DNA of 64,000 nucleotides from contig NZ_JAMJWG010000004.1 in the NCBI RefSeq assembly GCF_024435355.1, positions 124,001 to 188,000 of the forward strand, read 5' to 3'. Under the pieces are notes generated by a model that was not told the DNA's origin, did no database searches, and saw nothing but the letters and a program-made list of their open reading frames with translations. Made by a program: the position numbers and the translations under genes. The DNA comes from Streptomyces odontomachi (GTDB lineage: Bacteria; Actinomycetota; Actinomycetes; Streptomycetales; Streptomycetaceae). Below are positions 32,216 through 42,156 of this stretch, piece by piece. Each line of letters begins with the position of its first letter. The stretch's first letter is position 1.

Positions 32216-33111
32216 GTGCGCTGCCCGAGGCGACGGTCACCACCGACGCCGTCGAACAACTCACCCCCAGCCGGGAGACCCTGCACTACGCGGTGCGCAA
32301 CCCGAAGCTGCTGATCGGCTTCGTCGTGGTGCTGGCCCTGCTGCTGCTCGGGATCGTCGGGCCGCTGCTGATGGACTCCGGCAACCCGAACGAGTACGTC
32401 GGACCGCACGCCGTCGGACCGAACGGCACCTACTGGTTCGGCACCACCACCTTCGGCCAGGACGTCTTCGCGCAGTTCGTCCACGGGCTGCGGTCCACCT
32501 TCCTGGTCGGCGTCATCGGCGGCGGCATCGCCGCGATCATCGCGATGGTGATCGGCTTCCTCGCCGGTTACCGCGGCGGCATCGTCGACGAGGTCCTCAA
32601 CATGCTCACCAACATCGTGCTGGTGATCCCCACCCTCGCCGTCCTGCTGATCATCAACGCCTACCTGGGCGTGCGCAGCGTCCCCGTGCAGGGTGTGTTC
32701 ATCGGCGTCACGTCCTGGCCGTGGGCGGCGCGCGCCATCCGTGCCCAGACCTTCTCGCTGCGCGCCCGGGAGTTCGTCGACCTCGCGCGCCTCAGCGGCA
32801 GCGGGACCTGGCGGATCATCTTCCGCGAGATCGCGCCGAACATGAGCTCGTACCTGTTCATGATGTTCATCCTGCTGTTCGGCGGCGCCGTGCTGATCGC
32901 CTCGTCGCTGGACTTCATCGGGCTCGGCCCGACCGACGGTGTCTCGCTCGGTCTGATGTTGCAGAGCTCGCAGCAGTGGAGCGCGCTGCAACTGGGCATG
33001 TGGTGGTGGTTCCTGCCACCGGGTGCGGGCATCACGGCGATCGTGGGGGCGCTCTACGTCGCCAACGTCGGCCTGGACGAGGTCTTCAACCCCAAGCTGA
33101 GGGAATCATGA
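32212..33111 (+). CDS. ABC transporter permease (DppC type)
   Basis: The protein has 299 residues. The DppC-like N-terminal cytoplasmic stretch and first helix (KLLIGFVVVLALLLLGIVGP) are followed by the WFGTTTFGQDVFAQFVHGLR motif characteristic of this family. The EAA loop is RLSGSGTWRIIFREIAPNMS. Start and stop overlap its neighbours by four bases each. It partners the DppB-type subunit. Confidence 0.87.
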   Translation: MSALPEATVTTDAVEQLTPSRETLHYAVRNPKLLIGFVVVLALLLLGIVGPLLMDSGNPNEYVGPHAVGPNGTYWFGTTTFGQDVFAQFVHGLRSTFLVGVIGGGIAAIIAMVIGFLAGYRGGIVDEVLNMLTNIVLVIPTLAVLLIINAYLGVRSVPVQGVFIGVTSWPWAARAIRAQTFSLRAREFVDLARLSGSGTWRIIFREIAPNMSSYLFMMFILLFGGAVLIASSLDFIGLGPTDGVSLGLMLQSSQQWSALQLGMWWWFLPPGAGITAIVGALYVANVGLDEVFNPKLRES

Positions 33112-34049
33112 GCCTGACCGTCACCGACCTCAAGGTCCACTACCGCACGCTGCGCGGCGACGTGCGGGCGCTGGACGGTGTCAGCTTCGACGTGGCGGAC
33201 GGCGAGATCCTCGGTCTCGCGGGCGAGTCGGGGTGCGGCAAGACCACCCTCGGCAAGTCGCTGATCCGGCTCGACGGCCGGATGAAGCACGTCGGCGGGA
33301 AGGTCGAGCTGAACGGGACCGAGCTGCCGCTCTCCGACGACCGGGCGATGAACGCGTTCCGGTTCCACGAGGTCTCGCTCGTGCCGCAGTACTCGATGAG
33401 CGCGCTCAACCCGACCCGGCGGATCGGCCGGATGATCCGCGAACTGCTCGCCTCGCGCGGCGCGCAGGTGGACACCGCCGAGCTGCAGCGCCGGCTCTCC
33501 CTCGTCGGGCTGAAGCCCGAGGTGCTGGAGCAGTATCCGATCGAGCTGTCCGGCGGGATGAAGCAGCGGGTGGTCATGGTGATCTCCACGCTGCTCGACC
33601 CGGCGCTGCTGATCGCCGACGAGGTGACCTCTGCGCTGGATGTCTCCACCCAGCAGGCGGTGGCCGGGGCGCTGGTCGGGCTGCGCGACAAGGGCCTGGT
33701 CAACAGCATGATCTTCATCACCCATGACCTGGCGCTGACCTCGCACATCGCCGACTCGATCATGGTGATGTACGCGGGGAAGCTGGCCGAGAAGGCCCCG
33801 TCGAAGGTGATCACCACCCAGCCCCGCCACCCGTACACCAAGCTGCTCATCGACTCGCTGCCCGAAGTGGGCGTACGGCACGGCGAACGCCGGCTCACCG
33901 GCATCGAGGGCAGTCCCCCGTCGCTGCTGAAGCCCCCGGTCGGCTGCCGCTTCCGGGACCGCTGCCCGCTCGCCGACGACGGCTGCAAGAAGGAGCCCCC
34001 GGCCACCGAGATAGCCCCCCATCACTACGTCGCGTGCTGGAAGGCCTGA
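33108..34049 (+). CDS. ABC transporter ATP-binding protein (DppD type)
   Basis: The protein has 313 residues. Walker A GESGCGKTT, Q-loop VSLVPQYSMSALNP, signature LSGGMKQR, Walker B LLIADEVTSALD and switch H in ITHDLALT. The C-terminal oligopeptide-type extension has GCRFRDRCPLADDGC, whose cysteines are typical of DppD/OppD. It energises import with the second ATPase. Confidence 0.88.
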   Translation: MSLTVTDLKVHYRTLRGDVRALDGVSFDVADGEILGLAGESGCGKTTLGKSLIRLDGRMKHVGGKVELNGTELPLSDDRAMNAFRFHEVSLVPQYSMSALNPTRRIGRMIRELLASRGAQVDTAELQRRLSLVGLKPEVLEQYPIELSGGMKQRVVMVISTLLDPALLIADEVTSALDVSTQQAVAGALVGLRDKGLVNSMIFITHDLALTSHIADSIMVMYAGKLAEKAPSKVITTQPRHPYTKLLIDSLPEVGVRHGERRLTGIEGSPPSLLKPPVGCRFRDRCPLADDGCKKEPPATEIAPHHYVACWKA

Positions 34050-34948
34050 TGCTGACCCTCGACCGCGTCACCAAGAACTACCGCACCGGCACCCTGGGCG
34101 GCGGCCACTTCACCGCCGTGGACCGGGTCAGCTTCGACGCCCGGACCGGCGAGGTCGTCTCGCTGATCGGCGAGAGCGGCAGCGGCAAGTCGACCATCGG
34201 CCGGATGATCCTCGGCCTCACCTCCGTCAGCGACGGCACCCTGACCCTGGACGGCAAGCCGGTCAAGGCCGGCAAGGAGTACTACCGCCATGTCCAGGGC
34301 GTCTTCCAGGACCCGTTCAGCTGCTACAACCCGGTCTTCAAGGCCGACCGGGTCTTCGCGCAGATCAGGCAGGCCTACTATCCGCAGGTGCCGGCCAAGG
34401 AGTGGGCCGAGCGGGTGGAGCGTGCCGTGCGGGACGTTCGGCTCGACCCGGGGGCGGTGCTGGGCAAGTACCCGCACCAGCTCAGCGGCGGGCAGTTGCA
34501 GCGGCTGCTGATCGCCCGTGCGCTGCTGCTCGACCTGACCTTCCTGGTCGCCGACGAGATCACCAGCATGCTCGACGCGTCCACCCGTATCGATGTGCTG
34601 AACCTGCTGGCCGACCTGAAGGAACGCGGCCTGGGCGTGCTCTACATCACGCACGACCTGTCCCTGGGTACCTATCTGGCCGAGCGGACGGTGGTGCTGC
34701 GGCGCGGCCGGATCGTGGAGCGCGGCGACACCCAGAAGGTGTTCGGCAACCCGCAGCACCCCTACACCCGCACCCTGCTGGCCTCCGTGCCCCGTCTGAA
34801 CCTGCCCTGGACGGCGGCGGAGTCCCTGGAAACCTGCGCCTTCCACGCGGCCGGCGGCCGTGGCGGGGACGGCGGGCTCCAGGAGTCCGAACCCGGCCAC
34901 TTCGTCGCCTGCGCCCAACTGCCCGACTGTGGAAGGACCCCGGCGTGA
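34049..34948 (+). CDS. ABC transporter ATP-binding protein (DppF type)
   Basis: The protein has 299 residues. Walker A GESGSGKST, VFQDPFSCYNP, signature LSGGQLQRL, Walker B FLVADEITSMLD and ITHDLSLG. In this family the Walker B Glu is usually followed by P/V-x-S-ALD; here MLD replaces ALD. ATG 34049 overlaps the previous stop (TGATG) and has GGAAGG four bases upstream; GTG 34034 is an alternative. The stop overlaps the mannosidase GTG. Confidence 0.87.
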   Translation: MLTLDRVTKNYRTGTLGGGHFTAVDRVSFDARTGEVVSLIGESGSGKSTIGRMILGLTSVSDGTLTLDGKPVKAGKEYYRHVQGVFQDPFSCYNPVFKADRVFAQIRQAYYPQVPAKEWAERVERAVRDVRLDPGAVLGKYPHQLSGGQLQRLLIARALLLDLTFLVADEITSMLDASTRIDVLNLLADLKERGLGVLYITHDLSLGTYLAERTVVLRRGRIVERGDTQKVFGNPQHPYTRTLLASVPRLNLPWTAAESLETCAFHAAGGRGGDGGLQESEPGHFVACAQLPDCGRTPA

Positions 34949-37437
34949 CGCCACCCCACCACCCCCCACACGCCCCCGCGCACCACCGGCTGCCGCTGCA
35001 CGACGGCTGGACGCTGCACCCCGCCGACCCCGCGGCCGAACTGCCGGTGGCGCTGCCGGCCGAGGGCGTGCCGGCCAGCGTGCCCGGCTGCGTGCACACC
35101 GACCTGCTCGCCGCCGGCCTGATCGACGATCCGTACCTGGACGACAACGAGACCAGGCTGACCTGGATCGGCCGCACCGACTGGGTCTACCGCACCACCT
35201 TCGACTGGCACGCCGACACCGACGGGCACGACCGGACCGACCTGGTCTTCGACGGCCTGGACACCATCGCGACGATCGAGTTGAACGGCACCGCGGTCGG
35301 CACCACCGCCAACCAGCATCGCGGCTACCGCTTCCCGGTGCGCCCGCTGCTGCGCGACGGCGCCAACACCCTCGACGTCCGCTTCACCGCCCCGTACAGC
35401 TACGCCGAGGCGCTGCGCGACGAGCTCGGCGACCGGCCCGGTGCCTACGAGGAGCCGTACCAGTTCATCCGCAAGATGGCCTGCAACTTCGGCTGGGACT
35501 GGGGTCCCACGTTGGTCACCTCGGGCATCTGGCGGCCGGTGGCGCTGGAGTCCTGGAGCGGGGTGCGGATCGCCTCGGTGCGGCTGCTCACCGAGGTCGA
35601 CGCCGCGACGGGCGTGCCGCAGATCGGCGTCACCCTCACCGTGGAGCGCTCCGCGCCCGGGGCCGACCCCGCGGCCCCCGCCGACGACCTCGTGGAGGCG
35701 GTCGTGGAGGTCGCCGGCGCCCGTACCGTGCTGCCGGTGCCGGCCGGCCTGGACCGTACCGAGGTCCGCTTCCCGGTGCCGGACGCCGAGCTGTGGTGGC
35801 CGCACGACCGCGGCGCCCAGCCGCTGTACGAGGTCACCATCACCCTGGGCGGCCAGACCTGGCACGGTCGCACCGGCTTCCGCACCGTCGCGCTGGAGAC
35901 GGACGCGTTCCGCATCTCGGTCAACGGCGAGGAGATCTTCGTCCGCGGCGTCAACTGGATCCCCGAGGACTGCTTCCCCGCCCGGCTCACCCGTGCCCAG
36001 CTCGCCGAGCGCTTCGACCAGGCCGTCGCGGCCGGCGTCAACCTGCTCCGGGTGTGGGGCGGCGGCCTGTACGAGAGCGACGACTTCTACGACCTGGCCG
36101 ACGAGAAGGGCCTGCTGGTCTGGCAGGACTTCCCGTTCGCCTGCGCCGCCTACCCCGAGGAGCAGCCGCTGCGCGACGAGGTCGCCGCGGAGGCACGCGA
36201 GAACATCGTCCGGCTCGCCCCGCACCCGTCCCTCGTCCTGTGGTGCGGCAACAACGAGAACCTGGAGGGTTTCGCCGACTGGGGCTGGCAGGAGCCGCTG
36301 GACGGCGCCAGCTGGGGCTACGGCTACTACCACGAGCTGCTGCCGTCGCTGGTCGCCGAGCTGGACCCGACCCGCCCGTACTGGCCCGGCTCGCCCTACT
36401 CCGGCTCCCCCGACCTGCCGCCGAACGGTCCGGAGCGCGGCACCGTGCACTCCTGGGAGGTGTGGAACCGCGTCGACTACACGCACTACGCGGACACCAC
36501 GCCGCGTTTCGTCGCCGAGTTCGGCTTCCAGGGCCCGCCCACGTACGCCACCCTGCGCCGCGCCGTCAGCGGCGAGCTGCGGCCCGACTCCCCGCTGGTG
36601 GCGCACCACCAGAAGGCCGACGACGGCATGGGCAAGCTGCTGCGCGGCCTCGGCGACCACCTGCCGGCCCCCATGGACCTGGACGAGCCCGAGTCCTTCG
36701 ACGACTGGCACTGGTTCACCCAGCTCAACCAGGCGCGCGCGGTCGCCTTCGGCATCCGCCACTGGCGCTCCCACATGCCGCACACCATGGGCACCATCGT
36801 CTGGCAGCTCAACGACTGCTGGCCGGTGATCTCCTGGTCAGCGGTCGACGGCGACGGCCGCCGCAAGCCGTTGTGGTACGCGCTGCGGCAGGTCTACGCC
36901 GACCGGCTGCTGGTCGTGCGCGACGGCTCGGTCTTCGCCGTCAACGACACCCCCCACACCTGGGAGGGCACGCTGCACCTCGACCGGTACGCACTGGACG
37001 GCACGCTGCTGGCCAAGGAGGAGCTGCCGTTGCGGGTGCTGGCGCGCGGGGTGACCGAGGTGGCCATGTCCGCGTCCGTCGCCGAGCCGGCGGACGTCAC
37101 CCGTGAGGTGCTGGTGGCCCGCGTCGGCGAGCAGCGCACGGTGCACTTCTTCGCCGAGGACACCCGGCTCGCGCTGCCGGCCGCACAGTACGACGCCCAG
37201 GTCACGGCGGGCGAGGACGGCTACCGGGTGACGGTGACCGCCCACACCCTGCTGCGCGACCTCGCCCTCTTCCCGGACCGTCTCGCCCCGACGGCCGAGG
37301 TCGACGACATGCTGGTCACCCTGCTGCCCGGCGAGAGCGTCGAGTTCCGGGTCACCGGCGCGGTCCTGGACTCCCCGGACCTGCTGGTCCGCGCGCCGGT
37401 TCTGCGGTGTGTGAACGACCGGGTGCGGGTGCCGTAG
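34945..37437 (+). CDS. GH2 beta-mannosidase
   Basis: The protein has 830 residues, cytoplasmic. GH2 layout: sugar-binding jelly-roll (VPGCVHTDLLAAGLIDDPY), immunoglobulin-like domain, then TIM barrel with NFGWDWGP, FVRGVNWIPEDCFPAR, acid/base E438 in CGNNENLEG and nucleophile E525 in VAEFGFQGPP, both intact. The NNE and EFGFQ forms point to beta-mannosidase rather than beta-galactosidase. It cleaves imported beta-manno-oligosaccharides. GTG 34945 overlaps the ATPase stop; GGAAGG lies eight bases upstream. It is the last gene of the operon. Confidence 0.88.
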   Translation: MTPPHHPPHAPAHHRLPLHDGWTLHPADPAAELPVALPAEGVPASVPGCVHTDLLAAGLIDDPYLDDNETRLTWIGRTDWVYRTTFDWHADTDGHDRTDLVFDGLDTIATIELNGTAVGTTANQHRGYRFPVRPLLRDGANTLDVRFTAPYSYAEALRDELGDRPGAYEEPYQFIRKMACNFGWDWGPTLVTSGIWRPVALESWSGVRIASVRLLTEVDAATGVPQIGVTLTVERSAPGADPAAPADDLVEAVVEVAGARTVLPVPAGLDRTEVRFPVPDAELWWPHDRGAQPLYEVTITLGGQTWHGRTGFRTVALETDAFRISVNGEEIFVRGVNWIPEDCFPARLTRAQLAERFDQAVAAGVNLLRVWGGGLYESDDFYDLADEKGLLVWQDFPFACAAYPEEQPLRDEVAAEARENIVRLAPHPSLVLWCGNNENLEGFADWGWQEPLDGASWGYGYYHELLPSLVAELDPTRPYWPGSPYSGSPDLPPNGPERGTVHSWEVWNRVDYTHYADTTPRFVAEFGFQGPPTYATLRRAVSGELRPDSPLVAHHQKADDGMGKLLRGLGDHLPAPMDLDEPESFDDWHWFTQLNQARAVAFGIRHWRSHMPHTMGTIVWQLNDCWPVISWSAVDGDGRRKPLWYALRQVYADRLLVVRDGSVFAVNDTPHTWEGTLHLDRYALDGTLLAKEELPLRVLARGVTEVAMSASVAEPADVTREVLVARVGEQRTVHFFAEDTRLALPAAQYDAQVTAGEDGYRVTVTAHTLLRDLALFPDRLAPTAEVDDMLVTLLPGESVEFRVTGAVLDSPDLLVRAPVLRCVNDRVRVP

Positions 37438-37487
37438 GGCCCGATCGGGGCGGCCGGTGGGCCGCCGGGCGACGGAGTGCGGATACG

Positions 37488-37524
37488 AGGGCCCGTTCTG
37501 CCGCGGTGCGGCGGGACGGGCCCT
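37488..37524. terminator. Hairpin between convergent mannosidase and BKACE genes
   Basis: AGGGCCCGT pairs with ACGGGCCCT, and an inner CTGCCGC/GCGGCGG stem lies within the loop. It sits in the 128-base gap between two convergent transcription units. Confidence 0.7.
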
Positions 37525-37565
37525 TCAGGATGGCTCTCCGGACGGCTTTCCGAACGGCTCTCGGG

Positions 37566-38510
37566 TCAGAACCCCAGGTCGGTCGTGCCCTTGAGGCCCA
37601 AGGTCGCCCGTGCCTCGGCCGGGGTGGCCGGCGTCTTGTCGAACATCTCGGCGAGTTGCACCGCCTTGGTGACCAGATCGGCGTTGGAGGTGGCCCGCGC
37701 ACGCCGCCGTACCCGCAGGTTGTCCTCCAGGCCGACGCGGACGTTGCCGCCGAGCATCAGCGCGAGAGCCGCCAGCTGGAACTCCCCCGCGTACCCCACC
37801 CCGGCCGCCGACCACGTGAACGCGGACTCGCCGAAGATCCGTTGCGCCGTGCGCAGCATGTGCAGCAGCTGGTCGGGCTCGGCCATGTTCCCGCCGAGGA
37901 CACCGAGCACGAACTGGAGGTTGAACGGCGGCACCAGCACGCCGTCACGGACGAGTTGGCGCAGGTTGAACAGCTGCCCGACGTCGTAGACCTCGATCTC
38001 AGGACGGGTGTCGGCCTGCTTCATCAGATCGGCGAGGTAGGTGATGTCGGCGAAGGTGTTCTTGAAGATGTAGTCGCGGGTGCCCTCCAGGTAGTCACGC
38101 TCCCAGTCCGCGAACGGCAGGTCACGTTCCGCGATCGGGTAGAGCCCGAAGTTGATGCTGCCGGCGTTGAGCGTGGCCATCTCGGGCCGGAAGCGCAGCA
38201 CCGAGCCGCGTTCCTCGACGGTCATCCCGCGGCCGCCCCCGGTGGTGGGCTGGAGCACCGCATCGGTGAGCTGGCCGAGCCTGCCGAGTACCTTCTCGAA
38301 GAGGTCGAGATCCGCGACCGGCCGCCCGGTCTCCTCCTCACGGACATGGATGTGCAGCACGGACGCACCGGCCTCCCACGCGCGCACGCCTTCCGCCACG
38401 ATGGCGTCGGCGGTGATCGGGATGGCGCTGCTCTGCGCCGGGACGGTCATGCCGCCCGTGAGGGCGCAGGTGATGATGACCTTGTCGGCCATGGCGTCCA
38501 TGTCGTTCAT
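37566..38510 (-). CDS. BKACE (beta-keto acid cleavage enzyme, DUF849)
   Basis: The protein has 314 residues. The family cleaves beta-keto acids with acetyl-CoA to give acetoacetate and a new CoA ester, using a zinc ion. Visible: zinc ligands H53 and H55 in SVLHIHVREEE, QPTTGGG near 87, ATLNAGSINFG and FGESAFTWSAAGVGYAGEF. BKACE members act on aminohexanoate, dehydrocarnitine and others; the substrate here is unknown. The start has GAGGAGAG five bases upstream. It follows a dehydrogenase gene by 20 bases, consistent with oxidation of a hydroxy acid and then cleavage. Confidence 0.85.
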   Translation of the reverse strand: MNDMDAMADKVIITCALTGGMTVPAQSSAIPITADAIVAEGVRAWEAGASVLHIHVREEETGRPVADLDLFEKVLGRLGQLTDAVLQPTTGGGRGMTVEERGSVLRFRPEMATLNAGSINFGLYPIAERDLPFADWERDYLEGTRDYIFKNTFADITYLADLMKQADTRPEIEVYDVGQLFNLRQLVRDGVLVPPFNLQFVLGVLGGNMAEPDQLLHMLRTAQRIFGESAFTWSAAGVGYAGEFQLAALALMLGGNVRVGLEDNLRVRRRARATSNADLVTKAVQLAEMFDKTPATPAEARATLGLKGTTDLGF

Positions 38511-38530
38511 GGTTCTCTCCTCGTTGGTGA

Positions 38531-39571
38531 TCAGACGAGATCGGCGATGCGGCGGTAGGCCGCGGGACCGGGCCGGCCGATGCCTTCCTCGTACTCGTGC
38601 ACGATCGCGACGACCTCACGGTTGAGCGGTGCGGAGCGGCCGAGCCGTTCCGCGGCCCGGACGACACCGCCGTTGATGACGTCGACCTCGGTGCGCGCGC
38701 CCCGCTCGAGGTCCTGCGACATCGACGCCTTGGTGGGCGCCGCGCGCGCCATCAGCACGCCCAGCGCCGTGGTGGCGGCGGCCACGTCCCGCTCGGTACG
38801 GACGACGAGTTGGGACGGACGGATGTCGAAGATCTCGTCCAGGCGGACGCCCAGGGCGGCTGCCACGTCGTAGCCCTCGGTCCACAGCCGGAACGCGGCA
38901 CGCCGGCCCACGGGGTCGTCGGCGACGTCGCCGTAGAGCCCTCCGCCGATCGCGCCGAGCCCGGAGAAGGTGCTGTTCAGCAGCAGTTTGGTCCAGATCC
39001 CGCCGGCTATCTCGGTCGTCGCCCGGGTGCCCGGCGCCGCGTCGGCGAGGATCTCGGCGACACGCGTGGCGCGCGGCGTCAACCGTCCGTCCACCTCGCC
39101 GACCAGGAACGGGGCCTTCGTCGTCTGACGCACATGGCCGGCGGCCACGTTGGTGGCACCCCACTCGACGATGCCGGCCAGCAGCCGATCGGAGCCGACG
39201 ATGTCGGCCACCACCTGCTGGACCAGGCCGTTGCCCAGGGACACGTAGGTGTCGACGATGCCCCGTGCGGCGAGGGGAGCCAGGGCGGACTCCAGGTGCG
39301 CCGACTTCAGCGTGACCAGGGCCAGGTCGAAACGCCCGGTGAGCCGGTCGGGTCGGTCCACCGCGTCGAGGACCACCCGGTGCTCGGTGCCGAGCCGGTC
39401 GAAGAGCAGGCCGGGTGCGCGCAACCGTGCCACGTGCTCGGTGTTCGCGTCGAGCACGACCACGTCGTGGCCGGCCCGGGTCAGCTGCGCGGCGGTGACC
39501 CCGCCGATCGCTCCGGCACCGACGACCAGGATCCGCTCGCTCACGGACGCCGACTTGCTGCGCACAGACAT
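38531..39571 (-). CDS. Ketopantoate-reductase-like dehydrogenase
   Basis: The protein has 346 residues. The N-terminal NAD(P) fold is ILVVGAGAIGGVTAAQL with G18, G20 and G23. The C-terminal ApbA helical domain contains IWTKLLLNSTFSGLGAI (the catalytic Lys of the family) and SMSQDLERGARTEVDVINGG, cited here in part as SMSQDLERGARTEVD. True ketopantoate reductase is possible, but the setting beside a BKACE gene suggests a beta-hydroxy acid oxidising enzyme. ATG 39571 has GGAG upstream; GTG 39583 is the alternative. Confidence 0.8.
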   Translation of the reverse strand: MSVRSKSASVSERILVVGAGAIGGVTAAQLTRAGHDVVVLDANTEHVARLRAPGLLFDRLGTEHRVVLDAVDRPDRLTGRFDLALVTLKSAHLESALAPLAARGIVDTYVSLGNGLVQQVVADIVGSDRLLAGIVEWGATNVAAGHVRQTTKAPFLVGEVDGRLTPRATRVAEILADAAPGTRATTEIAGGIWTKLLLNSTFSGLGAIGGGLYGDVADDPVGRRAAFRLWTEGYDVAAALGVRLDEIFDIRPSQLVVRTERDVAAATTALGVLMARAAPTKASMSQDLERGARTEVDVINGGVVRAAERLGRSAPLNREVVAIVHEYEEGIGRPGPAAYRRIADLV

Positions 39572-39658
39572 GGAGCACTCCACTCGGGTTTCCTACGGTT
39601 CGGGGAATTCAGCGGTTCTCGGCCGGAGCAGGTGGGGACGTGCCCCGCCCCGGGCACG

Positions 39659-40729
39659 TCAGCCGATCGGCTCCGTCCGCAACGGGCAGCCGCACGTCGT
39701 GCCGATCCGCAGCTCGTGCGGTTGGATCAGCGACTGGTATGCCCCGCCGACCCCGTCGATCCGGTGCACCAGCAGGTCCAGGGCGACCCCGGCCATGTCC
39801 CGCCGCGGCTGGTTCACGGTCGTGAGGGCCGCCAGCGGTGAGGCTTCGGGGAAGAGCCCGTCGAAACCGGTGACGGCGACGTCCTCCGGGACACGCACGC
39901 CGCGCAGTGCCAGCGCGCCGATCACACCGGCGGCGATCGCGTCGCTGCCGCAGACGATCGCGCGCGGCAGCGGATCGGCGTCGAGCAGCCGGGAAGCCGC
40001 TCGGCGGCCCCCTGCTTCGCTGAGATACGTGCTGGTGATGCGGTCGGCCGGGAGGGGGATCCGGCGGGCTCGGGCCGCGGCGCGGAACCCGTCGACGCGC
40101 GCCGCTGACGCGGTGGAGTTGCGCGGGCCGGCGACCAGCGCCACGTCCTCGTATCCGTGGTCGAGCACATGGTGCATCAGCTCCACCGCCGCGGCCGAAT
40201 CGTCGATCCCGACGAAGTCGGCTTCCAGGAACGGGATCCGGCGCGACAGCTGGACGAAGGGGATGTGCGCCCGGCGAATACGACGGATCACCTCACCGTC
40301 GTCGGGATGCAGCACGGTGAGCACCACGCCGTCGACATTGCGGGCGATCATCGTGTCGATCACGTTGTCCAGGGTCTCCGCGTTCTCCTGGGTGTGCGCG
40401 AAGAACACCTCGTATCCCCTCGCCCTGGCGGAGTCGACGGTCCCGGCGGCGATCTCGGTATAGAAGGGATTCGCGATGTCGGTGAGCACCAGGCCGATCA
40501 CCCGGGTGCGCTGCTCGCGCAGTCTCCGCGCCCTGGCGCTCGGGATGTGCCCCAGTTCCTGGGCGGTCTTGAGTACGCGCTCCCGCATCTCCTGCGAGAC
40601 GCCGTCCCGCCCGTTCAACACATAGGAAACGGTGGCCGGTGAAACACCGACCGCGCGGGCGACGTCGGCGGCCGAAACCCGCAACGCGCGAATCCCCGCC
40701 TTCTGCACCTGCTTGTCGGTCGCGGCCAC
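39659..40729 (-). CDS. LacI-family regulator of the BKACE/MFS/SMP-30 cluster
   Basis: The protein has about 356 residues. Helix-turn-helix AADVARAVGVSPATVSYVLN at about 20-39, then the ligand domain (IGLVLTDIANPFYTEI). Start: GTG 40729 is eight bases after GGAGG; GTGs at 40735 and 40738 are too close to it. Operator-like sequences ATTAGGCAACGTCAGG (just upstream of this gene) and GTTAAGCAACGTTAAG (upstream of the lactonase) probably bind it. The inducer is likely the sugar acid or lactone imported by the cluster. Confidence 0.82.
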   Translation of the reverse strand: MAATDKQVQKAGIRALRVSAADVARAVGVSPATVSYVLNGRDGVSQEMRERVLKTAQELGHIPSARARRLREQRTRVIGLVLTDIANPFYTEIAAGTVDSARARGYEVFFAHTQENAETLDNVIDTMIARNVDGVVLTVLHPDDGEVIRRIRRAHIPFVQLSRRIPFLEADFVGIDDSAAAVELMHHVLDHGYEDVALVAGPRNSTASAARVDGFRAAARARRIPLPADRITSTYLSEAGGRRAASRLLDADPLPRAIVCGSDAIAAGVIGALALRGVRVPEDVAVTGFDGLFPEASPLAALTTVNQPRRDMAGVALDLLVHRIDGVGGAYQSLIQPHELRIGTTCGCPLRTEPIG

Positions 40730-40766
40730 GGACACCACCTCCTCTGCGATGTAGGAATGCGGCCGG

Positions 40767-40782
40767 ATTAGGCAACGTCAGG
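40767..40782. promoter_or_regulatory. Candidate operator upstream of the cluster LacI gene
   Basis: ATTAGGCAACGTCAGG matches the site near 43098 at 12 of 16 bases. It overlaps the transporter stop codon and lies 38 bases before the regulator start. Confidence 0.5.
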
Positions 40783-42133
40783 CCGAGGCCTTGACGGACA
40801 GATCCGTTTCCGTGGTCACGGCACTCATGACCGGTTCCTTGGCGAAGAACTGGCAGACCACCCCCAAGAGCGCACAGCCCGCCATGAACAGGAAGCAGAT
40901 CACGTACCCCGCGGAGGCGTGCCAGCCACCGCCGAGGCCGACCAGCCAGCCCATCAGGATCGGAGCGAGGCCGCCGCCGGTGAACATCGCCGTGGTGATG
41001 ATCCCGTTGGCGGTCCCCCGGGCTTCCGGAGGCGCGGAGTCCGAAGCGGCGGCGTAGTAGATCGGCCATACGGCGTTGGCCACCAGACCGAAGAACAGCT
41101 GGATCGCGATGACGGTGGCGACCCCGGTGGCCAGGTAGAAGGCACCCACTCCGACGGCCATCCAGACTCCGCAGATCATCAACGTGAGCCGGCGCCCGAG
41201 GTAGTCGGACGCCGACGGCCACAGCACCTGGCCGAGGATGCCGGTCAGGGTGAAGACGACCGAGAGCCCGGCGGACGCGGCGAAGGAGAAGCCAGCGACG
41301 TTGGACAGGTACAGCGGCAGCACCACGTTGATGCCCATGTAGACGATCTGGGTCATACACGTGTTCCCCGCGGTCAGCATGATCGTCCGATCACGCAGGC
41401 AGCGGCGGACGGTACCGGCGGCCCGCCCGGGTTCGGGAGCGGGCTCGGCGACCGACACGGTCATCGACTTGGCCGCGATGTCGCGGTGCAGCTCCGCCAT
41501 GCGGCCCTGCGTCGAGTACTTCGCCCAGAACAGCATGACGGGGACCGCGAGGACGATCCCGAAGAAGAAGACGTAGGACCAGTTCGCGTCGCCGAACGTC
41601 GCCAGGACCCAGCTGGCCGCGACACCGCTGAGCAACGCGCCCACCGGGTAGCCGGTGTGGTGCGCGCCCAACGCGAAGCCCCGGCGTTCGCGCGGCCACC
41701 ATTCCGTGGTGTTGCTGACGCCGACCGGCTCCCCCCAACCGGCGCCGAGGTTGACGCCGACCCGCAGCGCCATGAAGACGACCAGGTTGTGGGCGAGCAG
41801 CCGGAAGCCGGAGAGGGCGGACAGCAGATTGGCGCCGATCACCAGCGGGACCTGGAAGCGGGCGCGCTTCCACCCGCCGCCGTGGCGGTCGCTCCACAGC
41901 GAGCCGGGGACGGCCAGCACCGCCAGCGAGAACATCACGACGGAGACCAGCGTCCCCCACGCCTGCGGGGACAGCGAGAACGTGTCGGTGATCACGGGGC
42001 CGAGCCGGAGGATCACCTCGCGGTCGAAAGCGTTGATGACCCAGATCAGCCAGGTCACCGCCAGCGCGACCCAGGAGTGCCGATGGATGCGGCGCAACGG
42101 TGCCGAACCACGGCTCAGACGGTTGTGTGCCAT
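40778..42133 (-). CDS. MFS transporter (sugar-acid/anion symporter type)
   Basis: The protein has 451 residues and 12 predicted helices. The family motif between helices 2 and 3 is LWSDRHGGGWKRAR. The region WGEPVGVSNTTEWWPRERRG resembles ACS-type importers of gluconate/galactonate and related acids. The start has AGGGAGGAG seven bases upstream. It lies 23 bases after the lactonase gene on the same strand and precedes the regulator, so it likely imports the cluster substrate. Confidence 0.85.
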   Translation of the reverse strand: MAHNRLSRGSAPLRRIHRHSWVALAVTWLIWVINAFDREVILRLGPVITDTFSLSPQAWGTLVSVVMFSLAVLAVPGSLWSDRHGGGWKRARFQVPLVIGANLLSALSGFRLLAHNLVVFMALRVGVNLGAGWGEPVGVSNTTEWWPRERRGFALGAHHTGYPVGALLSGVAASWVLATFGDANWSYVFFFGIVLAVPVMLFWAKYSTQGRMAELHRDIAAKSMTVSVAEPAPEPGRAAGTVRRCLRDRTIMLTAGNTCMTQIVYMGINVVLPLYLSNVAGFSFAASAGLSVVFTLTGILGQVLWPSASDYLGRRLTLMICGVWMAVGVGAFYLATGVATVIAIQLFFGLVANAVWPIYYAAASDSAPPEARGTANGIITTAMFTGGGLAPILMGWLVGLGGGWHASAGYVICFLFMAGCALLGVVCQFFAKEPVMSAVTTETDLSVKASA

Positions 42134-42156
42134 GAGACTCCTCCCTGGGGCGCCCG